Shown here piece by piece: positions 1 to 11,815 of a stretch of 64,000 nt of DNA. Within the stretch, counting starts at the first letter, position 1, and every line of letters begins with the position of its first letter. The notes below the pieces were generated by a model. The model searched no databases and had not been told where the DNA came from. It saw nothing but the letters and a program-made list of their open reading frames with translations. The stretch covers positions 1,129,699 through 1,193,698 of the forward strand of contig NZ_JACJVJ010000002.1 of assembly GCF_014237875.1 (NCBI RefSeq). The letters run 5' to 3'. The stretch comes from Parasphingopyxis marina. GTDB lineage: Bacteria; Pseudomonadota; Alphaproteobacteria; Sphingomonadales; Sphingomonadaceae. The position numbers and the translations under genes were made by a program.

Positions 1-2
1 AG

Positions 3-1205
3 GATGTCAGCCGCGCCCGGCCCGATGCCAATCTCGACGCGATTATCGCCTCACCCGCCGACACCGTCGAGGCCGCCAACGGCAATCTCGCCACTGCGGC
101 GCGCGAAGCCGGGATGATCGATCGTATCGGATCGCGCACCGAATGGCAGGCGCGCGTCGCCGAAATTGCGGGCGAGGACAGCAGGCACGGCTTCCGCCGC
201 ATCCCGCTCGCCAACTGGATCGCCGCCAATCCGCGATCGGGCGGCGGTTCCAATATCGGCGTCATCACCGTCGCCGGGACGATCGTCGACGGCGAAGCGC
301 CTCCCGGCACGGCGGGCGGCGAAACCATCGTCGAGTTGCTGCGCGAAGCGACCGAAAACCATGATTTCTCCGCAATCGTCGTGCGCATCGATTCCCCCGG
401 CGGATCGGCGCTCGCCTCCGAACGGATTAGGGAGGCGATCCGCAACGCAGCCGCCGCCGAAGGCGATATCCCGGTCATCGTCTCGATGGGCAACCTCGCC
501 GCATCGGGCGGCTATTGGGTGGCCATGGCAGGCGACGAGATCGTTGCCGAACCGGCGACCATCACCGGCTCGATCGGCGTGTTCAGTATCATCCCCACCT
601 TCGAAGGCGTGCTGCGCGATCTCGAGATCGGCGCCGACGGGGTGGCGACCACGCCGCTCTCCGGAGAACCCGATATTCTCGGCGGCCTCTCACCGGAAGT
701 CGAGCGGCTGTTCCAGGCGGGCACCGACGATATCTACAACCGCTTCCTCACCCTGGTCAGCGAGGGCCGCCACATGCCGCGCGAGCGGATCGAGGAACTG
801 GCGCAGGGCCGGGTATGGGCCGGCGCGACGGCGCGCCAGCTGGGCCTTGTCGACCGCTTCGGATCGCTCGACGATGCGATCCTCGTCGCTGCGGAAGAGG
901 CCGGGGTCGAGGCCGACGACGTCAATGTCATATGGATCGAAGAGCCGGTGGACTCCTTCACCGAATTCGTCCGCAACTGGTCTCGTGAAGAAGATACCGA
1001 AGCCACCGCGCCGCGCGATGTCTGGACGATGCTTCGCCCCGATCCGCGCGCGATTCTCTCGATCATGCTGGGCGAGATGCGGCTGCTGCTCGATGGCCCG
1101 GCGATGCAGGCACGGTGCATCGAATGCCCGGTGGACGTTGTGCCGGGGCGCGGCAGCGGCGATGCGACGACGCGGGCGATGCTGCTGGGTTGGCTGGGGG
1201 GTTAG
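3..1205 (+). CDS. sppA: Signal peptide peptidase SppA, 67 kDa type (5'-truncated)
   Basis: Membrane-bound serine protease that degrades cleaved signal peptides. The reading frame is open from the first bases of the window, so the N-terminal part lies outside; about 400 codons are present. The C-terminal S49 peptidase repeat is intact: an SPGGSA oxyanion-type motif and, further on, NLAASGGYW, whose serine corresponds to the catalytic Ser of the family. The Lys partner sits in the N-terminal repeat and is not visible. The TAG stop overlaps by four bases the stop of the convergent TRIC-family gene, so no terminator fits between them. Confidence 0.95.
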   Translation, partial: DVSRARPDANLDAIIASPADTVEAANGNLATAAREAGMIDRIGSRTEWQARVAEIAGEDSRHGFRRIPLANWIAANPRSGGGSNIGVITVAGTIVDGEAPPGTAGGETIVELLREATENHDFSAIVVRIDSPGGSALASERIREAIRNAAAAEGDIPVIVSMGNLAASGGYWVAMAGDEIVAEPATITGSIGVFSIIPTFEGVLRDLEIGADGVATTPLSGEPDILGGLSPEVERLFQAGTDDIYNRFLTLVSEGRHMPRERIEELAQGRVWAGATARQLGLVDRFGSLDDAILVAAEEAGVEADDVNVIWIEEPVDSFTEFVRNWSREEDTEATAPRDVWTMLRPDPRAILSIMLGEMRLLLDGPAMQARCIECPVDVVPGRGSGDATTRAMLLGWLGG

Positions 1206-1825
1206 CCGCCACGATAGGTCGGCAACGCCAGTCCCTTCCAGATCGCCAGCGCGCGCAGGGTGAAACCGGCCAGCGCGGAAAGGCCGGCGGCAATCGGCAG
1301 CATCACGCCCAGCAGGGTTAGCCCGACAAATAGCGCAGCCGCGAGCGCGGCGGCGGTCACATAAAGCTCCGGCCGCAGGATGATCGAGGGCTCACCCGCC
1401 AATATATCGCGAATGATGCCGCCGAGACAGGCGGTGAAGATCCCCATCAGAACCGCGGCGAGCGGCGGAACGCCGAAACTCAGCGCCTTCGCCGCGCCGA
1501 ACACCGCATAGGCGGCCATGCCGATAGCATCGAGCCAGTCTAGCGCCTTACCGCGCCACAGTTTCGCCGGCGTGATCCAGACGAACAGCGCAATGACGAG
1601 GCAGGCGATGAGCGGCCGGCTGTCAGCGACCCAGAAGACCGGCGCGCCGATCAGCAGGTCCCGCACTGTGCCGCCGCCCGCCCCGGTCGCGAGCGCGAAA
1701 AAAGCGAAGGTGACGAGCGTCTGCTTCGCGCGCGCTGCGGCCACCGCACCGGTCGCCGCAAACAGGCCGATGCCGCCGACATCGAGCGCTGACAGCACGG
1801 GGCCGATCGGAAAATCCGGGGTCAT
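1202..1825 (-). CDS. Trimeric intracellular cation channel / UPF0126 (YicG-like) membrane protein
   Basis: A 207-residue polytopic membrane protein made of two similar halves, each with Gly-rich helices. GAGGGTVRDLLIG in the first half and LGGIIRDILAG in the second are the duplicated signature of the UPF0126/TRIC family (PF03458), which forms cation channels or, in some members, glycine transporters. Six to seven transmembrane segments are evident. I chose the internal ATG at 1825 because it overlaps the PepSY gene's stop (TCAT on the plus strand), which implies translational coupling; the open frame upstream is an antisense shadow. Substrate unknown. Confidence 0.88.
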   Translation of the reverse strand: MTPDFPIGPVLSALDVGGIGLFAATGAVAAARAKQTLVTFAFFALATGAGGGTVRDLLIGAPVFWVADSRPLIACLVIALFVWITPAKLWRGKALDWLDAIGMAAYAVFGAAKALSFGVPPLAAVLMGIFTACLGGIIRDILAGEPSIILRPELYVTAAALAAALFVGLTLLGVMLPIAAGLSALAGFTLRALAIWKGLALPTYRGG

Positions 1826-2517
1826 GCCCGCTCCTTGCGGCGTTTCTTGATATACCGCCAGGGCAGGATGATCAGGCCCAGCAATACCATCAGCAGCGCC
1901 AGTATTGCCGAGACCACCAGGATCAGGTGATGCGTGTCCTCGCGTTGCTGGAGGTCCATGATGTGGAGCCCCCACATGAAATCGAAAGCGCGCCACAGGC
2001 CGGTGCGGATGGCGAGAACATCGCCGGTCTCGGCATCGATATAGACGTGATGGCTGGTCCCGAAACGCGCGCGCCAGGCGGGGCGGCCGCGGCGCAGATC
2101 TAACGGGTTGGCATCGGCATCGAAGCGCCGCATTTCTGCAAGCGGTTCGTCACCCGCATAGGCGGCGAGGGCGATGGTCGCCGCCTCCTCGCTGGTGAGC
2201 TGCGGCGCAAGATAAGCCCCGGTTTCCACCGAAGCCCGCCGTCCGCCGCCATCGGCGAAGCGGATCACCCAAATCGGGCCACCGGAACGCTGGACGAGAT
2301 CGACACTCTCGACCGCGCGGACCGCGCTATCGATGCGCGGGAAGACGGGCGGCACTTCGCCCAGCATCACGGCGGGGGTTTCGGCGCGCAGATGGGTGCC
2401 ACGCACCTCCTCGATCGGCCGGGCGACCATGAACAGGCCGGATATGGTCCAGATGAGCAGCGGCACCCCAGCGAGCCAGCCGAGCCAGATATGCCATTTG
2501 GTAAGTGTCAGGCGCAT
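1822..2517 (-). CDS. PepSY-domain membrane protein
   Basis: A 231-residue protein with an N-terminal transmembrane helix (WLGWLAGVPLLIWTISGLFM), a central periplasmic region and a C-terminal helix followed by a basic tail (WRYIKKRRKERA). The central stretch with HHVYIDAETGDVLA is typical of PepSY modules, and the arrangement resembles PepSY-associated TM proteins, some of which reduce or handle iron complexes. The ATG at 2517 is preferred over a TTG four codons upstream because a GGGACGGGA Shine-Dalgarno-like stretch lies just before it. The stop overlaps the start of the TRIC-family gene, so the two are probably co-expressed. No precise function is claimed. Confidence 0.85.
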   Translation of the reverse strand: MRLTLTKWHIWLGWLAGVPLLIWTISGLFMVARPIEEVRGTHLRAETPAVMLGEVPPVFPRIDSAVRAVESVDLVQRSGGPIWVIRFADGGGRRASVETGAYLAPQLTSEEAATIALAAYAGDEPLAEMRRFDADANPLDLRRGRPAWRARFGTSHHVYIDAETGDVLAIRTGLWRAFDFMWGLHIMDLQQREDTHHLILVVSAILALLMVLLGLIILPWRYIKKRRKERA

Positions 2518-2540
2518 TCCCGTCCCCAAATCCGCTTCCC

Positions 2541-2602
2541 CTGAGCTTGTCGAAGGGCTGTCTTTCTTCTTGCAAGAAAAAGCAGGGTTTCGACAAGCTC
2601 AG
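2541..2602. repeat. Inverted repeat with nested palindrome between lpdA and the PepSY gene
   Basis: CTGAGCTTGTCGAA (2541-2554) is perfectly complementary to TTCGACAAGCTCAG (2589-2602), a 14-bp stem. The loop holds a second perfect palindrome, TTCTTGCAAGAA (2567-2578). The outer arm resembles a short dispersed repeat common in sphingomonad genomes. It lies just downstream of lpdA, so it could end the TCA transcript, although there is no long U-tract. Confidence 0.85.
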
Positions 2603-2632
2603 CCCAAGCGGGTTGAGGACGCTGTCCGGCGG

Positions 2633-4042
2633 CTACATATGGATCGGCTTGCCCTGCACGGCCATCGCCGCTTCCTTTACGGCTTCCGAATGGGTCGGAT
2701 GGGCGTGGCAGGTATAGGCGATATCCTCGCTGGTCGCGCCGAACTCCATCGCCTGCGCGGCCTGGGCGATCATCGTGCCGGCCAGCGAAGCGACGATATG
2801 AACGCCGAGCACCCGGTCGGTTTCGGCATCGGCGACGATTTTGACGAAGCCGTCCGTGTCGCGGTTCGTCTTGGCACGGCTGTTCGCCATCATCGGGAAT
2901 TTGCCGACCTTGACCTCATGCCCCTTCTCCTTGGCCTCTTCGGTGGTGAGGCCGACAGCGGCGATCTCGGGCATCGTGTAGACGACCGAGGGAATCACAT
3001 CGTGATTGATGATACCGACCTGGCCGGCGATCCACTCTGCGACCGCAATACCCTCGTCCTCGGCCTTGTGCGCGAGCATCGGCCCGGGAACGACATCGCC
3101 GATCGCGCGGACGCCGTCGACCGATGTGCGAAACTCGCCGTCGATCTCGATCTGGCCGCGTGCGTTGGTTTCGAGACCGATCTTGTCGAGGCCGAAGCCT
3201 TCGGTGTTGGGCCTGCGGCCGATCGCGACCAGCACGCAATCGGCTTCGATGGTTTCGGCCTCGCCGCCTTTGGCGGGCTCTACGGTCAAAGTCGCCTTCG
3301 TCTTGATCGCCTTGGCGCCGGTCACCTTGGTGCCGGTGCGGATGTCGAAACCCTGCTTTTTGAACAGCTTGGCGGCTTCCTTACGGACTTCGCCGTCCAT
3401 GCCGGGCAGGATCTGGTCGAGAAACTCGATGACGGTCACTTCGGCGCCCAGCCGGCGCCAGACCGAGCCGAGCTCCAGCCCGATCACCCCGCCGCCGATG
3501 ACGACCATATGCTTGGGCACCTTGGGCAGCGCCAGCGCGCCGGTGGAATCGACGATCACGCCGCCTTCATTGTCGACGTCCACACCGGGTAGCGGCGTCA
3601 CCGAGGAGCCGGTGGCGATAACGATTTCCTTCGCCGTCACCTTCTTGCGGCCGATCTTGACCGTGTGCGCGTCCTCGAAGCTCGCATGGCCCTTCAGCCA
3701 TTCGACCTTGTTCTTCTTGAACAGGAATTCGACGCCGTCGGTCAGCCCTTTTACGGCCGAGACTTTCTCGGCCAGCATCGCCTTGAGATCGAGCTTGGCA
3801 CCGGTGACGGTGACGCCGAACCTCTCGAGCGCGCCGCTATGCGCTTCCTCGAAAAGCTCCGACGCATGGAGCAGCGCCTTGGACGGAATGCAGCCGACAT
3901 TGAGGCAGGTCCCGCCCAGGGTTTCGCGACTTTCCACGCAGGCAGTTTTCAGGCCCAGCTGCGCGGCCCGGATCGCGGCGACATAACCACCGGGACCGGA
4001 GCCGATGATCAGCAGGTCGAAATCATATGTATTGTCAGCCAT
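2633..4042 (-). CDS. lpdA: Dihydrolipoyl dehydrogenase (E3)
   Basis: A 469-residue FAD enzyme that reoxidises the dihydrolipoyl groups of the 2-oxoglutarate dehydrogenase complex. Visible motifs are the N-terminal FAD-binding GSGPGG, the redox-active disulfide GGTCLNVGCIPSK, the NAD-binding GGGVIGLELGS, and the C-terminal HAHPTHSEAVKE that carries the catalytic His-Glu pair. Length is normal for the family. It is the last gene of the mdh-sucD-sucA-sucB-lpdA series on the minus strand and starts 10 bp after the sucB stop, which points to the oxoglutarate complex as its main partner. Confidence 0.98.
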   Translation of the reverse strand: MADNTYDFDLLIIGSGPGGYVAAIRAAQLGLKTACVESRETLGGTCLNVGCIPSKALLHASELFEEAHSGALERFGVTVTGAKLDLKAMLAEKVSAVKGLTDGVEFLFKKNKVEWLKGHASFEDAHTVKIGRKKVTAKEIVIATGSSVTPLPGVDVDNEGGVIVDSTGALALPKVPKHMVVIGGGVIGLELGSVWRRLGAEVTVIEFLDQILPGMDGEVRKEAAKLFKKQGFDIRTGTKVTGAKAIKTKATLTVEPAKGGEAETIEADCVLVAIGRRPNTEGFGLDKIGLETNARGQIEIDGEFRTSVDGVRAIGDVVPGPMLAHKAEDEGIAVAEWIAGQVGIINHDVIPSVVYTMPEIAAVGLTTEEAKEKGHEVKVGKFPMMANSRAKTNRDTDGFVKIVADAETDRVLGVHIVASLAGTMIAQAAQAMEFGATSEDIAYTCHAHPTHSEAVKEAAMAVQGKPIHM

Positions 4043-4051
4043 TTAGCACCT

Positions 4052-5278
4052 TTAGAGGTCGATCAGCAGCCGCATGGGATCTTCGAGCGCTTCCTTCATG
4101 CGGACGAGCGCGGTGACGGCCTCGCGGCCGTCGATCAGGCGGTGATCGTAGGAGAGCGCGAGATACATCATCGGTCGCGCGGCGATCGAACCGTCGGGCA
4201 GGACAACCGGCCGCTGTTCGATCCGGTGCATACCGAGCACGGCGGATTGCGGCGGATTGATGATCGGCGTCGAGAGCAAGGACCCGAACACGCCGCCGTT
4301 CGAAACGGTGAAGGTGCCGCCGCGCATCTCGTCCATCGACAAGGTACCGTCCTTGGCGCGCTTGCCGAAATCGGCGATCGCCAGTTCGATCTCGGCGAAG
4401 CTCATCTGGTCGGCGCTGCGGATCACCGGAACGACAAGGCCGTTCGGCGCGGAGACCGCGACCGAAACGTCGACATAATCATGATAGACGATCTCGTCGC
4501 CGTCGATCTGCGCGTTGACCGAGGGCACATCGCGCAGCGCAAGGCAGGCGGCCTTTACGAAAAAGCCCATGAATCCAAGCCGGATGCCGTGCTTCTTCTC
4601 GAACAGTTCCTTATACTTCTTCCGCGCCTCCATGACCTCGGTCATGTCGACATCGTTGAAGGTGGTGAGCAGCGCTGCGGTGTTCTGCGCTTCCTTGAGA
4701 CGCGAGGCGATGGTCTGGCGCAGGCGCGTCATCCGCACGCGTTCTTCACGGCGTTCGCCGGGGGCTGCGGCAGCCGGCGCGCTGGGCGCCGGTTCGGCGC
4801 GTTCCATGCTCGGCGCATGGGCTTCGGCCTTCTGGGCCTTGGCGGCGGCGAGGACATCGTCCTTGGTTAGCCGTCCGTCCTTGCCCGTCCCGGCAATCTT
4901 CGAGGGATCGAGCCCATGTTCGAGCACCGCGCGCCGTACGGCCGGCGACAGCGTCAGCGGCTGGGCCGCGCTATCGGCGGGCGCCGCGGGCGGCGGAGGC
5001 GGCGCGGCGGCCTCCTTCGGCGCGGCTTTTTTACCGCCTGCGCCTTCGGCGATCCGCGCGATGATGGCGCCGACCTCGATCGTATCGCCGACGGCCACCA
5101 TCTGCTCGTCCAGCGTCCCGGCGACCGGCGAGGGGACTTCGACCGCAACCTTGTCGGTCTCGAGACTCGCAATCGGTTCGTCGCGGCCAACGGCATCGCC
5201 GGGCTGTTTCAGCCATTCGCCGAGCGTCGCTTCGGTGATCGATTCGCCGAGGGCGGGAACCTGGACATCGGTTGCCAT
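4052..5278 (-). CDS. sucB: 2-oxoglutarate dehydrogenase E2, dihydrolipoamide succinyltransferase
   Basis: A 408-residue E2 core that transfers the succinyl group to CoA. Order of parts: N-terminal lipoyl domain with the lipoylated lysine in ETDKVAVEV; a Pro/Ala-rich linker; an E3-binding domain ([23 protein letters not shown]); a second Ala/Pro linker; and the catalytic domain ending in [13 protein letters not shown], which contains the active-site His-Asp. The start is the ATG at 5278 ([13 protein letters not shown]), preceded by AGGGAAAG. The longer upstream frame only reads antisense to sucA. The sucA stop lies one base upstream of this start codon. Confidence 0.98.
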   Translation of the reverse strand: MATDVQVPALGESITEATLGEWLKQPGDAVGRDEPIASLETDKVAVEVPSPVAGTLDEQMVAVGDTIEVGAIIARIAEGAGGKKAAPKEAAAPPPPPAAPADSAAQPLTLSPAVRRAVLEHGLDPSKIAGTGKDGRLTKDDVLAAAKAQKAEAHAPSMERAEPAPSAPAAAAPGERREERVRMTRLRQTIASRLKEAQNTAALLTTFNDVDMTEVMEARKKYKELFEKKHGIRLGFMGFFVKAACLALRDVPSVNAQIDGDEIVYHDYVDVSVAVSAPNGLVVPVIRSADQMSFAEIELAIADFGKRAKDGTLSMDEMRGGTFTVSNGGVFGSLLSTPIINPPQSAVLGMHRIEQRPVVLPDGSIAARPMMYLALSYDHRLIDGREAVTALVRMKEALEDPMRLLIDL

Positions 5279-5279
5279 G

Positions 5280-8186
5280 CTATTTCTTTCCCTGATTATG
5301 GCCGAGCGCAGCGGCGACCAGAGCCTCCTGCTGCTGCAGGTGACGCTTGGCAAGACCCGTAGCGGGGGACGCGCTCGGTTCGCGACCGGCATAGTCGACG
5401 CGCTCGGGGCCGACCCCGGCTTCTTCGAGACTTTCGTCGATATAGTGGCGCGCGAACATCCATGCGCCCTGGTTCTTCGGTTCTTCCTGGCACCAGACGA
5501 CCTGTCCGAGATTGGTCATCCGCTTCAGCCGCACGATCAGCGGCTCGGCGGGGAAGGGATAAAGCTGCTCGATGCGGACGATCGACGTATTCTTGTCCTT
5601 CTTCGGGTCGCGCGCGTCGAACAGGTCATAGGCGACCTTGCCCGAACACAGCACCAGCCGCTTAACGTCCTTGTCGGCGACATCGACGACGTCCGAACGT
5701 ATCCGCATGAAATGGCTCTCGCCGAGAAAATCGTCGAGCTTCGACACCGCCGCCTTGTGCCGGAGCAGCGATTTCGGCGTCATGATGATCAGCGGCTTGC
5801 GGAACGGCCGCAGCATCTGGCGCCGCAGCACGTGGAAATAATTGGCCGGTTCGGTGATGTTGCACACCTGCATATTGTCGCCCGCGCACAGCTGCAGATA
5901 GCGTTCGAGCCGGGCCGAGCTATGCTCCGGCCCCTGCCCTTCATAACCATGCGGCAACAGCATCACGAGGCCGTTGGCGCGCAGCCATTTCGCCTCACCG
6001 CTGGCGATGAACTGGTCGATCATCACCTGCGCGCCGTTGGCGAAGTCGCCGAACTGCGCCTCCCAGAGCACCAGCGTTTTCGGATCGGCAAGCGAATAGC
6101 CATATTCGAAGCCCAGCACGCCGAACTCGGACAGCGGGCTGTTCAGCACCTCGAACTGACCGCCCTCGACATGGGCGAGCGGCGTGTAGCGCTCGGCGGT
6201 TTCCTGATCATACCATTCAGCATGACGCTGGCTGAATGTGCCGCGGCCAGAATCCTGGCCCGAAAGACGCACGCCATATTCGTCCTTGAGCAGCGTGCCG
6301 AAACCGAGCGCCTCGGCCGTGGCCCAGTCGAACCCCTCGCCGCTCGCGAACATTTCGCGCTTGGCCTCGAGGATACGGTCGAGCGTCTTGTGGATCTTGA
6401 GGCCTTCGGGAACGGTGGTCAGCGTCTCGCCGATCGCGCGCAGCGTCTTTTCGTCGACGCCGGACACGATTCCGCGCCGCGCGGTTTCGGGATCGGGCGG
6501 CATACCGAGCCCTTCCCAGCGACCGCCGAACCAGTCGGCCTTGTTGGGAAGGTAGTTCTTGCCCGCCTCGAACTCCTCTTCGAGCATCGCGTTGAAATCG
6601 TCGGTCGCTTTCTCGACCCAGCCTTCGTCGATCACTCCCTCGGCAACGAGGCGGTCGCCATAGACGGCTGAAACCTTGGGATGCGACCGGATCGCGCGGT
6701 ACATGACCGGCTGGGTGAAACTCGGCTCGTCGCCTTCATTATGGCCGAAGCGGCGATAGCACCACATGTCGATCACGACGTCGCGGCCGAACTTCTGGCG
6801 GAATTCGACGGCGAGCTTGCAGGCGAAGGTCACCGCTTCGGGATCGTCGCCATTGACGTGCAGGATCGGCGCCTGGACCATCTTCGCGACGTCCGAGGGA
6901 TAGGGCGAGGAGCGCGCGAATTGCGGGCTCGTCGTGAAACCGATCTGGTTGTTGATGATGAAATGGATGCAGCCGCCGGTATTGTATCCGCGGATGCCGG
7001 AAAAGCCGAAACATTCGGCAACGATCCCTTGCCCCGCGAACGCCGCATCGCCGTGGAGGAGAACGGGCAGCACTTCCTTATGCTCTTCCAGATCCTCGCG
7101 CATCACTTGGGTGGCGCGGGCCTTGCCGAGGACCACCGGATCGGCAGCTTCGAGATGCGAGGGGTTGGCGACCAGCGACATATGGACGCTGATCCCGTCG
7201 AATTCGCGGTCGGTCGACGTGCCGAGATGATATTTGACGTCGCCCGAACCGCCGACATCGTCGGGATTGGCGCTGCCACCGGCAAATTCGTGGAAGATCG
7301 CGCGATAGGGTTTCGCCATGACATTGGCGAGAACGTTCAATCGCCCGCGATGGGCCATGCCGATGACCATCTCGCGCATGCCGTCGGCGCCGCCATATTT
7401 GATCACCGCCTCAAGCGCCGGAACCATGGATTCGCCGCCATCGAGACCGAAACGCTTGGTCCCGACATATTTCTTGCCGAGGAAGTTTTCCCATTGCTCG
7501 GCCTGGATCACCTTGGAAAGGATCGCCTGCTTGCCCTGCTCGGTGAACTGGATGGTGGCTTCCTTGCCCTCCATCTTCTCCTGCAGGTAGCGCCGCTCCT
7601 CCAGGTCGTTGATATGCATATATTCAAGGCCGACCGGGCCGCAGTAATTTTCACGCAGGATCGCAACGATCTCGTTGACCGTCGCGCTTTCCAGGCCGAG
7701 CGCACCGCCCAGATAGACCGGCTTGTCGAGATCCTCGGCCGCGAACCCGTGAAACTCAGGCGTCAGATCGGCCGGCTGGATCCGCTCGTGCAGGCCCAGC
7801 GGATCGAGATCGGCGGCGAGATGGCCGCGCACGCGATAGGTGCGGATCAACATCATCGCGCGGATCGAATTGCCGGCCGCGCGCTCGATCTCGTCCGAGG
7901 AAAGCGGCGTGCGCGAATAGGATGGCGCGGCGGGCGCCGGCGACGCCGTCTCCGCAATCGTCATCTGGGTGGGATCGAGGCCCGCCGTCAGCTCATCGGT
8001 GGTGGCGAGCGGCCAGTTGGGGCGCTGCCAGCTCGGCCCGCTCGCGGTATCTTCCAGACCGGCGAAGAAATCGCGCCAGCTCGCTTCGACCGATTCCGGA
8101 TTATCGCGGAAACGGCGATACAGCGCCTCGACGAAAGACGGACTGACCCCCTCGATCTCGGAGAAGTCCAAACCCTCTAGGCCCAT
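5280..8186 (-). CDS. sucA: 2-oxoglutarate dehydrogenase E1
   Basis: A 968-residue thiamine-diphosphate-dependent E1 that decarboxylates 2-oxoglutarate. It begins with the small N-terminal segment of OdhA proteins ([18 protein letters not shown]), used to bind E2. The ThDP core includes [19 protein letters not shown] and [14 protein letters not shown], and the C-terminal domain includes [13 protein letters not shown]. Length is normal. It is followed almost without a gap by sucB and lpdA and preceded by sucD. A very long open frame on the opposite strand is a codon-bias shadow. Confidence 0.98.
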   Translation of the reverse strand: MGLEGLDFSEIEGVSPSFVEALYRRFRDNPESVEASWRDFFAGLEDTASGPSWQRPNWPLATTDELTAGLDPTQMTIAETASPAPAAPSYSRTPLSSDEIERAAGNSIRAMMLIRTYRVRGHLAADLDPLGLHERIQPADLTPEFHGFAAEDLDKPVYLGGALGLESATVNEIVAILRENYCGPVGLEYMHINDLEERRYLQEKMEGKEATIQFTEQGKQAILSKVIQAEQWENFLGKKYVGTKRFGLDGGESMVPALEAVIKYGGADGMREMVIGMAHRGRLNVLANVMAKPYRAIFHEFAGGSANPDDVGGSGDVKYHLGTSTDREFDGISVHMSLVANPSHLEAADPVVLGKARATQVMREDLEEHKEVLPVLLHGDAAFAGQGIVAECFGFSGIRGYNTGGCIHFIINNQIGFTTSPQFARSSPYPSDVAKMVQAPILHVNGDDPEAVTFACKLAVEFRQKFGRDVVIDMWCYRRFGHNEGDEPSFTQPVMYRAIRSHPKVSAVYGDRLVAEGVIDEGWVEKATDDFNAMLEEEFEAGKNYLPNKADWFGGRWEGLGMPPDPETARRGIVSGVDEKTLRAIGETLTTVPEGLKIHKTLDRILEAKREMFASGEGFDWATAEALGFGTLLKDEYGVRLSGQDSGRGTFSQRHAEWYDQETAERYTPLAHVEGGQFEVLNSPLSEFGVLGFEYGYSLADPKTLVLWEAQFGDFANGAQVMIDQFIASGEAKWLRANGLVMLLPHGYEGQGPEHSSARLERYLQLCAGDNMQVCNITEPANYFHVLRRQMLRPFRKPLIIMTPKSLLRHKAAVSKLDDFLGESHFMRIRSDVVDVADKDVKRLVLCSGKVAYDLFDARDPKKDKNTSIVRIEQLYPFPAEPLIVRLKRMTNLGQVVWCQEEPKNQGAWMFARHYIDESLEEAGVGPERVDYAGREPSASPATGLAKRHLQQQEALVAAALGHNQGKK

Positions 8187-8241
8187 GAAATGCTGTCCTT
8201 AGCCGGTGATGACGCCCGATCTGGGGCGGGAAGCTACACTA

Positions 8242-9126
8242 TCAACCCTTAAGTAAATCCGCGAGCGTCGTGCCAAGTTCCGCCGGGCTCGGAGAAACCC
8301 GGATACCGGCTGCCTCCATCGCCGCGATCTTGTCGTCCGCGCCGCCCTTGCCGCCCGAGACGATGGCACCGGCATGGCCCATGCGGCGCCCCGGGGGCGC
8401 CGTGCGCCCGGCGATAAAGCCGACCGTCGGTTTGGACCGGCCCGCCCTGGCTTCGGACGCCAGGAATTCCGCGGCTTCTTCTTCGGCGCTGCCGCCGATT
8501 TCGCCGATCATGATGATCGATCGGGTTTCGTCGTCGGCGAGGAAAAGCTCCAGCACGTCGATAAAATTGGTGCCGTTGACCGGATCGCCGCCGATGCCGA
8601 CTGCAGTCGTCTGGCCGAGGCCGACGGCGGTCGTCTGGTGGACGGCTTCATAGGTAAGCGTACCGGAACGCGAGACGACGCCGACCGAACCCTTTTGGAA
8701 GATGCTGCCGGGCATGATGCCGATCTTGCACTCTTCAGGGGTCAGCACGCCGGGGCAGTTGGGGCCGATCAGCCGCGATTTCGATCCTTCGAGCTTCGCT
8801 TTCACCGTCACCATATCGAGCACCGGAATGCCCTCCGTGATCGCGACGATCAGCGGAACTTCGGCCTCGATCGCTTCGATGATCGAAGCGGCGGCGAATT
8901 TCGGCGGCACGTATACGACGCTGGCGTCCGCGCCGGTTTCGGCCATCGCTTCGGCCATGGTGCTGTAGACCGGCAACCCGAGATGGGTCGTCCCACCCTT
9001 GCCCGGCGTGACGCCGGCGACCATCTTGGTCCCGTAGTCGATCGCCTGCTGGGTGTGGAACGTGCCGGTTTCGCCGGTCATCCCCTGGGTGATGACCTTC
9101 GTGTCCTTGTTGACGAGAATACTCAT
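8242..9126 (-). CDS. sucD: Succinyl-CoA synthetase, alpha subunit
   Basis: A 294-residue subunit that binds CoA and carries the phosphohistidine of succinyl-CoA ligase. Visible are the N-terminal CoA-binding Rossmann region with [11 protein letters not shown], the [11 protein letters not shown] segment, and the active-site histidine in [17 protein letters not shown] lies upstream of the ATG at 9126. The gene sits 30 bp after mdh. Its beta-subunit partner sucC is not beside it, although mdh-sucC-sucD-sucA is the usual order in many alphaproteobacteria, so the beta subunit must be encoded outside this window. Confidence 0.98.
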   Translation of the reverse strand: MSILVNKDTKVITQGMTGETGTFHTQQAIDYGTKMVAGVTPGKGGTTHLGLPVYSTMAEAMAETGADASVVYVPPKFAAASIIEAIEAEVPLIVAITEGIPVLDMVTVKAKLEGSKSRLIGPNCPGVLTPEECKIGIMPGSIFQKGSVGVVSRSGTLTYEAVHQTTAVGLGQTTAVGIGGDPVNGTNFIDVLELFLADDETRSIIMIGEIGGSAEEEAAEFLASEARAGRSKPTVGFIAGRTAPPGRRMGHAGAIVSGGKGGADDKIAAMEAAGIRVSPSPAELGTTLADLLKG

Positions 9127-9155
9127 GCGTTGGGCGTCTTCCTGCTATTCGGAGT

Positions 9156-10178
<1,023 letters not shown>

Positions 10179-10236
10179 TCAGGAGAGTCGGCAACCGTTC
10201 GCAAGCGCAAAAAATGCATCATCTCCATTGCTTTTC

Positions 10237-11640
10237 TCACTCGCCGGCAAGGGTGCGGATCATTTGCGTCCAATGGTCGATATTATCGTACAGGCTTTGA
10301 ACCGGAAGCCGCTCGTCGCGACCATGCGCGCGGGCGTCTTCGGGCATCACCGCCCATGCGCCGTTGACACCGTAGGTGGGAACGCCCGCGGCGCGGAAGA
10401 ACAGGCCATCGGTTGCGCCGGTCGACATGTCCGGCACGATCCGCGCGCCGGGATGGCGAGCATGGACGGCCTCGGTATAGGCGGCGATCACATCCTCGCG
10501 CAGCGGCGAGGCATCGGTCGGTCTCGCCTCGGCGACCGGCTCTACAGTGACGTTCGAGGGCGCGGCCAGTTCGCGCAGAATCGCGATAGTGTCGGCCGGA
10601 TCGGTGCCCGGGAACATCCGGCAGTTGACGGTTGCCCGCGCCATTTGCGGCAGCGCGTTATCGGCATGGCCGCCCTCGAGCCGGGTCGCGACGCAGCGCG
10701 TGCGCGTCATCCCGGTTTCGGTCGGATCCGCCTCTATGATATCGGCCGCCTCGCCATCGCTTTCATCGGCCAACCAGCGACGTATCGCCTCGGCAAGTTC
10801 GGGCTCTGCACTGTCGATCCGCGCGGTGAAATAGGCACGCGTCGTATCGTTGAGCATCGGTTCGAAGCGATAAGTCTCGATCCGCTCCAGCGTATGGGCG
10901 ATGTCGTAGATCGCATTGTCGGGCCGAGGGCGCGAGCTGTGGCCCCCGGGATTGGTCGCAGTCAGCGTAAAGGTCTGATAGATTTTTTCCGCCGTCTGGA
11001 TGCCGAAGCCGAGCAGGCTTCCGTCCGCGAGATAGGCGCCGCCGCCGGCGTCGGCGTTCAGGGCATAGTCAACCTGCGACACGTCGATCCACTCGCCCGC
11101 GCCACGTTCTGCGCCGATCTGCGTCGTTTCCTCGTCCCCAGTGAAAAGTACGATGATGTCGCGGGTCGGTTCGAAGCCCTCGGCGCGGAGGCGTAGCAGC
11201 GCGGTCGTCACCGCGACCACGCCCTGTTTGTCGTCGGCCGTGCCCCGGCCATAAAAATAGCCATCCTCCTCGATGAGGGTGAAGGGATCGCGCGACCAAT
11301 CCTCGGGATGCGCCTCGACAACGTCCAAATGGGCAAGGAGCACGATCGCGCCTTCTCCCGAAGGATTGGCGGCCGGCCAGCGTACGACCATCGTTTCGGT
11401 ATCGCCCGAGCGTTCAGCGCTGTGCGGATGCACGCTGATATCGGCGATCCCGGCCGCCTCGAACTGTCCGCTCAGATAGGCAACGAGCTCGTCGACCTGG
11501 TCCCGCCCAGCAACAGTGGGAATTTCGATCGTGGTTTCGTAAATCTCCCGCCCGCGGGCGTGCCAGGGATCGTCCGGCGTTTCAGAGACGGCCGGGGCGG
11601 TGACGAGAAGAGCGGCGAGGGAGAGAAGAACGGGGCGCAT
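10237..11640 (-). CDS. Exported M20-family metallopeptidase
   Basis: A 467-residue zinc-dependent peptidase or amidohydrolase with a clear signal peptide (MRPVLLSLAALLVTAPAVS). Metal-site motifs of the M20/M25/M40 clan are present: LLAHLDVVEA (His and Asp), GRGTADDKQG (bridging Asp) and LFTGDEETTQIGAERG (catalytic Glu and metal Glu). A dimerisation domain lies between the two catalytic halves. It would act in the periplasm on small peptides or acyl-amino acids. The gene lies between mdh and a divergent membrane orphan; 175 bp separates it from the latter. A second exported M20 enzyme is at 20.5-21.9 kb. Confidence 0.92.
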   Translation of the reverse strand: MRPVLLSLAALLVTAPAVSETPDDPWHARGREIYETTIEIPTVAGRDQVDELVAYLSGQFEAAGIADISVHPHSAERSGDTETMVVRWPAANPSGEGAIVLLAHLDVVEAHPEDWSRDPFTLIEEDGYFYGRGTADDKQGVVAVTTALLRLRAEGFEPTRDIIVLFTGDEETTQIGAERGAGEWIDVSQVDYALNADAGGGAYLADGSLLGFGIQTAEKIYQTFTLTATNPGGHSSRPRPDNAIYDIAHTLERIETYRFEPMLNDTTRAYFTARIDSAEPELAEAIRRWLADESDGEAADIIEADPTETGMTRTRCVATRLEGGHADNALPQMARATVNCRMFPGTDPADTIAILRELAAPSNVTVEPVAEARPTDASPLREDVIAAYTEAVHARHPGARIVPDMSTGATDGLFFRAAGVPTYGVNGAWAVMPEDARAHGRDERLPVQSLYDNIDHWTQMIRTLAGE

Positions 11641-11815
11641 GGCGAAACTCCATGAGTGCGGGAAAGCGAAACTTTTGGCGCTTTTCCGAGCCCGGTCAAC
11701 CGCAATGGTCCCGGCCGGCCGCGCGCCTTTCGCTCCAAAGCCGAGCAGTCTTTGCTGGCCACTATCTTTGCCCGCCCATAACTTGCCACGACCGTGTCGA
11801 AACGGGGGCTACGCG

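Noticed and set aside
4515..6671. A 718-codon open frame on the plus strand opposite sucB and sucA
   Set aside because: It is antisense to two certain genes. Long antisense frames are expected in GC-rich DNA with strong codon bias, and the product has no recognisable domain.
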